A stretch of DNA of 64,000 nucleotides from Luteibacter rhizovicinus (GTDB lineage Bacteria; Pseudomonadota; Gammaproteobacteria; Xanthomonadales; Rhodanobacteraceae). The notes under the pieces were generated by a model. It was not told the origin of the DNA, searched no databases, and saw only the letters and a list, made by a program, of their open reading frames with translations. The DNA lies in assembly GCF_004342265.1 (NCBI RefSeq), contig NZ_SMCS01000005.1, forward strand, positions 310,001 to 374,000. The letters run 5' to 3'. A program made the translations under genes and the position numbers. Positions 59,912 through 64,000 of this stretch are shown in pieces (positions within the stretch are counted from its first letter, which is position 1; every line of letters starts with the position of its first letter).

Positions 59912-62900
59912 ATGGGTGCGTCGCTTGTGAAAACCATACTTCTTTTTTCAGGACAGGGCTCCCATCATTTTCAGATGGGCCGGGAGCTTTTTGATCGCGA
60001 TAAGGGCTTTCGCACCACCATGCAGCACGCGGATCGCGTGATGCGCGAACGTTGCGGCGAATCGGTACTGGGCGTGCTGTTTGCGGAACGCAATACCAGG
60101 GATATTCCGCTCAACCGTCTTTTGCACAGTCACTGTGCCATCTTCATGGTGGAATATGCATTGGCGAAGTCGCTGATCGACCATGGCGTGCGGGTCGATA
60201 TGGTCCTGGGCGCGAGCCTGGGCGCATTTGCCGCTGCCGCGGTGGCGGGTTGCATCGACCCGGATGCCGCGTTACTCGCAGTGATCGAGCAGGCGATCGC
60301 GCTGGAAGAACATGGCGAGCCTGGTTGCATGATCGCGGTCATGGGCGAACCGGAGCGCTATCTCACACCGGAATTGCTTGCGCTTTGCGAACTCGGGGCG
60401 CGCAATTTTTCGACGCACTCGGTGATCTCGTTACCGGAACGGAACGTCGCAGCGGTTGAAGCCGGTCTTCGCGGGCATGGCATGGCGTTCCAGCGGCTTC
60501 CGGTCAGCTTCGCATTTCATTCGCGCTGGATCGATACCGCCAGAAAGCCATATCAGGCATTCCTGCAAACGCTGGCATTCCGGCAAGGCAATGTTCCCGT
60601 CATCTGTTGCGCTACCGGCACGGTATTGCACACGTTGCCCGCCGGTTATTTCTGGTCGGTCGTGCGCGATCCCATTTTTTTCTCGCAAACCCTTGACCTG
60701 ATCGAATCGCAGGACAGCTATCGCTATATCGATGTCAGCCCGGGTGGAACGATGGCGACGTTCCTGAAGTACGGACTACCGGTCGATTCGAAATCCCGGG
60801 TTCACCATGTGATGTCGCCATTCGGCGGCGACATGGACCGGTTGACCGAATTGACGGCGCATCGAGACGGGCAGGTACAGAACAGGCGCATCCCGGAGTC
60901 ACGCAAAATGAAGGCAATCATCTTCCCCGGCCAGGGCTCCCAGTTCAGGGGAATGGGCAAGGACCTCTTTCCACTCTTTCCGGAACAGGTCAGGAAAGCA
61001 TCCGACATTCTCGGGTACTCGCTGGAAGATCTGTGTCTGAACGACAGGCAAGGGCTCCTGTCGCAGACGCAGTACACCCAGCCTGCGCTGTTTGTCGTCA
61101 ACGCCCTGCATTACTTCCGGCAGCGAGAACTGGACGCCGCTAACGAAGCCGGTCCGCCGCCGGATTTCTTTGCAGGCCACAGTCTCGGTGAGTACAACGC
61201 CTTGCTGGCGGCTGGGGTGTTCTCTTTTGAAACGGGGCTTCGCCTCGTTAAAAAACGGGGAGAGCTGATGGGTATGGCCAGCGGCGGCGGGATGGCGGCC
61301 GTGCTCGGCACGTCGGCCACGGAAATCAGGGCGATGCTCGATGGGCATGACCTGGGACAGATCGATATCGCCAACTTCAATACCCCTGCGCAAACGGTTA
61401 TCGCCGGCGATAAAGACGCACTCACTGCGGCATCCGAGCTATTTTCGCGAATGAATCTACGCTGCGTGACGTTGAATGTCAGCGCGGCATTCCATTCCCG
61501 CCACATGCGGTCGGCGCAAGCGGAATTCGCCGGTTTCCTGCAGCAATTCTCGTTTTCGGCACCGGAAGTCACGGTGATCGCCAATGCTACCGCCCGCCCT
61601 TACGACCCGGCTCGCATTGCCGAGACGCTGGCCAGTCAGATCGCGACGTCGGTGCAGTGGGTGGACTCGATTCGCTATGTGATGGGGAAAGGCGATGTCG
61701 AGTTCCATGAGATCGGAGGAAGCGTACTTTCGAAAATGGTGCACGAGATACGAACCACGGAAACACCGATATTAGACGATATGTCGGATGCCCAACCCGT
61801 GAACGATCCCGACATGGGTAGCGTGGCGGACGAGCGGGCATCGAATGCACGCGCAGTCGAAGTGGCTCGCGAAACAGACCAGCGCGCCGCGCCGATTCTG
61901 GTAAACGCAACATCGCTTGGCAGCGAGGTGTTCCAGCGCCGGTTTGGCTTGAAGTACGCCTATATGGCCGGAGCGATGTATCGCGGCGTCGCCTCCACCG
62001 AGCTGGTCGTAAGGATGGGTAAGGCGGGCTTTCTGAGCTTCTTCGGCGCGGGCGGGCTTTCGCTGCAAAAGATCGAGGCGAACATCGTTCGCATACAGGC
62101 CGAGTTGAATGCGGGCCAGCCGTACGGCATGAACCTGTTGGCGAACTATGAATACCCCTCTCAAGAAGAAGCGGTGGTCGATCTCTATCTCAAGTATGGG
62201 ATCAGGAACATCGAGGCCGCGGCCTTCATGCAAATGACGCCCGCCCTGGTCAAGTTTCGCTTGCAGGGTCTGCGTACGAATACGCGTAACGAGATCGTTT
62301 GCGACCATCGCATCGTAGCGAAGGTATCCCGTCCGGAAGTGGCAAAGGCATTCATGAGTCCGCCGCCACTCGCGATCGTGGAAAAGTTGCTGGAGCGCCA
62401 CCAGATAACGCCGCAGCAGGCGGAATGGTCGCAAAGCATTCCCGTCAGTCACGATATCTGCGTCGAAGCCGACTCCGGCGGTCATACCGATGGCGGCATC
62501 GTGGCGGTGATGCTGCCACCTTTGCTGCGACTCCGTGACGATATGCAGCGGACGCATCGCTACATGGAGCCCATTTGCATGGGACTGGCGGGCGGCATCG
62601 GTGGCCCGGAAGCTGCGGCCGCGGCATTCCTGCTCGGCGCCGATTTCGTCGCGACGGGCTCGATCAACCAATGCACCGTGGAAGCGGGCATGAGTCCGGA
62701 CGGGAAGTCGATGCTTCAGGAAATGGACATTCAGGACACCGAATATGCGCCGGCGGGGGACATGTTCGAAATTGGCGCGCAGGTTCAGGTGATGAAGAAG
62801 TCCGTCTTCTTCCCGGCGCGGGCGAACAAGCTGCTTTCGCTATATCGCCACTACGACAGCCTGGACGATATACCGGCGCGTACCCGGCATCAGCTGGAAA

Positions 62901-63256
62901 GCACGTTCTTCAAGAAGACGTTCGATGAAATCTGGAACGAGACGGCAAGTTATTTCAGGTCGGTAAATCTGGACCACGAAATCGTCAAGGCCGACGCAAA
63001 TGCGAAACACAAGATGGCACTGGTGTTTCGCTGGTACTTCGCCTACTGCACCCGCATTGCCATGGAAGGGAAGGGCGACGACCGCGTGAACTATCAGATC
63101 CAGACAGGGCCGGCATTGGGCTCGTTCAATCAATGGGTAAAAGGGACGGAACTTGAGCAATGGACCAAGCGGCACGTGGATCACATTGCAATCAAGATCA
63201 TGGATGCGACAGCGGAACATCTGACGCGGTCCTTTGCCCGCTTTCTCAGTAGCTGA
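59912..63256 (+). CDS. Trans-acting AT-AT-ER protein (acyl hydrolase / malonyltransferase / PfaD-type enoyl reductase)
   Basis: A 1114-residue free-standing polyketide accessory protein. Domain 1 (about 7-310) is an acyltransferase fold with GASLG, Ser102 and His203, but Gln127 stands where malonyl-binding Arg is expected. Domain 2 (about 333-625) is a standard malonyltransferase with GQGSQ, GHSLG (Ser424), Arg449 and His528. Domain 3 (about 665-1114) is a PfaD-type FMN enoyl reductase with FGAGGLSLQKIEANI, GMNLLAN, EADSGGHTDG and GGIGGPEAAAAAFLLGADFV. The AT-AT-ER order is known from mupirocin MmpC and related trans-AT systems, where the first domain is a proofreading hydrolase. The start is ATG 59912 or GTG 59927. 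Confidence 0.93.
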   Translation: MGASLVKTILLFSGQGSHHFQMGRELFDRDKGFRTTMQHADRVMRERCGESVLGVLFAERNTRDIPLNRLLHSHCAIFMVEYALAKSLIDHGVRVDMVLGASLGAFAAAAVAGCIDPDAALLAVIEQAIALEEHGEPGCMIAVMGEPERYLTPELLALCELGARNFSTHSVISLPERNVAAVEAGLRGHGMAFQRLPVSFAFHSRWIDTARKPYQAFLQTLAFRQGNVPVICCATGTVLHTLPAGYFWSVVRDPIFFSQTLDLIESQDSYRYIDVSPGGTMATFLKYGLPVDSKSRVHHVMSPFGGDMDRLTELTAHRDGQVQNRRIPESRKMKAIIFPGQGSQFRGMGKDLFPLFPEQVRKASDILGYSLEDLCLNDRQGLLSQTQYTQPALFVVNALHYFRQRELDAANEAGPPPDFFAGHSLGEYNALLAAGVFSFETGLRLVKKRGELMGMASGGGMAAVLGTSATEIRAMLDGHDLGQIDIANFNTPAQTVIAGDKDALTAASELFSRMNLRCVTLNVSAAFHSRHMRSAQAEFAGFLQQFSFSAPEVTVIANATARPYDPARIAETLASQIATSVQWVDSIRYVMGKGDVEFHEIGGSVLSKMVHEIRTTETPILDDMSDAQPVNDPDMGSVADERASNARAVEVARETDQRAAPILVNATSLGSEVFQRRFGLKYAYMAGAMYRGVASTELVVRMGKAGFLSFFGAGGLSLQKIEANIVRIQAELNAGQPYGMNLLANYEYPSQEEAVVDLYLKYGIRNIEAAAFMQMTPALVKFRLQGLRTNTRNEIVCDHRIVAKVSRPEVAKAFMSPPPLAIVEKLLERHQITPQQAEWSQSIPVSHDICVEADSGGHTDGGIVAVMLPPLLRLRDDMQRTHRYMEPICMGLAGGIGGPEAAAAAFLLGADFVATGSINQCTVEAGMSPDGKSMLQEMDIQDTEYAPAGDMFEIGAQVQVMKKSVFFPARANKLLSLYRHYDSLDDIPARTRHQLESTFFKKTFDEIWNETASYFRSVNLDHEIVKADANAKHKMALVFRWYFAYCTRIAMEGKGDDRVNYQIQTGPALGSFNQWVKGTELEQWTKRHVDHIAIKIMDATAEHLTRSFARFLSS

Positions 63257-63277
63257 AGCATCGATGGGGAATGGGTG

Positions 63278-63334
63278 ACCCGATTGGCGTCGCCCGGGCG
63301 AGGGAGCCCGCCGTTTCAACCCGGCCAATCGGGT
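63278..63334. repeat. Inverted repeat between AT-AT-ER and PKS genes
   Basis: ACCCGATTGGC (63278-63288) and its exact complement (63324-63334) are separated by 35 bases that are themselves GC-rich. It could form a weak intercistronic hairpin. No T run follows, so a terminator is unlikely. Confidence 0.55.
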
Positions 63335-63381
63335 TGACGGAAGCAGCATCCGAAAGCAAACACCACAGGATAGGCACGATC

Positions 63382-64000
63382 ATGAATGTCGGTCAGATTC
63401 CGCCCCAGGATAGCCAATCGCCATCTACGGACAAGGAAGGGGAGGGACGTATTGTCGATCGTGGCGACGGCGGGGATATCGCCATCATCGGCATGTCTTG
63501 CCGTTTTCCCGGTGCCGAAAACTACGACCAGTTCTGGGAGAACCTGTGCAACGGCCTATCCAGCGTAAGCGAGATTCCGGAAAACAGATGGGACAAGGAC
63601 GCTTTCTATTCGACCGATGTGCGGGAAAAGAACAAGTCCATCAGTAAGTGGGGCGGGTTTGTCGATGGCGTGGAGTTCTTCGATTCCGATTTCTTCGGTG
63701 TGTCCGCGCGCGAAGCCGAGGTCATGGACCCGCAGCAGCGGATCATGCTGGAGCAGGCATGGTCATGCATCGAAGACGCGGGCTACGACCCTGCGGTCTT
63801 CAGTGGCAGCCGCACGGGCGTCTATATCGGCGTGTTCAATTTCGACTACAAGGATCATCTGGGTAATGCGCTCGATGCGATCGAGGGGCACGTCTCCACC
63901 GGAACGCATACCGCTCTCATCCCGAATCGCATCTCGTATTTCCTGAATTTGCACGGCCCGAGCATGCCGATCGATACCGCGTGCTCAAGCTCGCTGGTCG
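63382..64000 (+). CDS. Polyketide synthase (partial, N-terminal ketosynthase)
   Basis: The first 206 codons of a large synthase that continues beyond the right edge. After a polar leader of about 33 residues the ketosynthase begins with DIAIIGMSCRFPGAENYDQF and continues with FFGVSAREAEVMDPQQRIML and GVYIGVFNFDY. The active-site Cys201 in PIDTACSSSLV is just inside the window. No loading, ACP or adenylation domain precedes this ketosynthase. The free-standing AT gene upstream makes a trans-AT type likely; absence of an in-module AT cannot be checked here. The start at 63382 follows AGGA with a somewhat long spacer. Confidence 0.92.
   Translation, partial: MNVGQIPPQDSQSPSTDKEGEGRIVDRGDGGDIAIIGMSCRFPGAENYDQFWENLCNGLSSVSEIPENRWDKDAFYSTDVREKNKSISKWGGFVDGVEFFDSDFFGVSAREAEVMDPQQRIMLEQAWSCIEDAGYDPAVFSGSRTGVYIGVFNFDYKDHLGNALDAIEGHVSTGTHTALIPNRISYFLNLHGPSMPIDTACSSSLV

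Noticed and set aside
1-64000. CRISPR arrays, tRNA and rRNA genes
   Set aside because: No regularly spaced direct repeats and no cloverleaf or rRNA-like stretches were seen on reading. This was by eye; tRNAscan-SE and a CRISPR finder would settle it.

Overview
The window is GC-rich DNA from a Gram-negative bacterium. Three TonB-dependent receptors, many secreted enzymes, REP-type inverted repeats and dense gene packing fit a gammaproteobacterium of the Xanthomonadales (Rhodanobacteraceae, Luteibacter/Dyella-like). That assignment is an inference from gene content and style; no rRNA or other marker gene is present. I saw no tRNA, rRNA, CRISPR array or recognisable insertion sequence.

Layout. 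1-8220: edge of a secreted-protein gene, then a TonB-dependent receptor with an M24 peptidase, then an overlapping pair encoding a secreted phosphoesterase and a Tat-exported multicopper oxidase. 8391-10991: three minus-strand genes (SnoaL-like protein, DUF5329-like protein, phospholipase D lipoprotein). 11646-21325: a membrane-anchored AraC regulator, an S41-type peptidase, and a probable glucoside-uptake operon (TonB-dependent receptor, GH1 beta-glucosidase, two MFS transporters). 21386-22552: an isolated low-GC gene for a nitrilase-superfamily-like protein, probably acquired. 22800-28171: a PLP enzyme of the D-threonine-aldolase type coupled to an aldonolactone-oxidase-like flavoenzyme, then an AraC regulator divergent from a coniferyl-aldehyde-dehydrogenase-like gene. 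28190-33064: a propeller lipoprotein, a lipocalin-like protein, a LysR regulator, a small membrane protein and the ribosome GTPase RsgA. 33163-40146: a TonB-dependent receptor with a YVTN propeller protein, divergent from a large propeller sensor kinase. 40285-48598: hydrolase and transport genes (isochorismatase-like, YtcJ-type amidohydrolase, DoxX, MFS, VOC, alpha/beta hydrolase, MBL hydrolase) with one broken MBL paralogue. 48618-53468: NarL-type regulator, alginate-export-type porin, XapX protein, acetyltransferase, AraC regulator and FAD monooxygenase. 53514-57489: a three-gene translationally coupled periplasmic molybdenum hydroxylase (cytochrome c, 2Fe-2S, molybdopterin subunits). 57691-58905: an MFS transporter.

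The most notable region is the right end (59104 onward): a promoter-proximal cluster of three palindromes, an MbtH-like gene, a stand-alone AT-AT-ER protein and the first 206 codons of a polyketide synthase beginning with a ketosynthase. Free-standing acyltransferases point to a trans-AT polyketide synthase, and MbtH implies that non-ribosomal peptide synthetase modules lie further right. This is the start of a hybrid natural-product cluster whose body lies outside the window. Its first AT domain has lost the carboxylate-binding arginine and is probably a proofreading acyl hydrolase rather than a malonyl loader.
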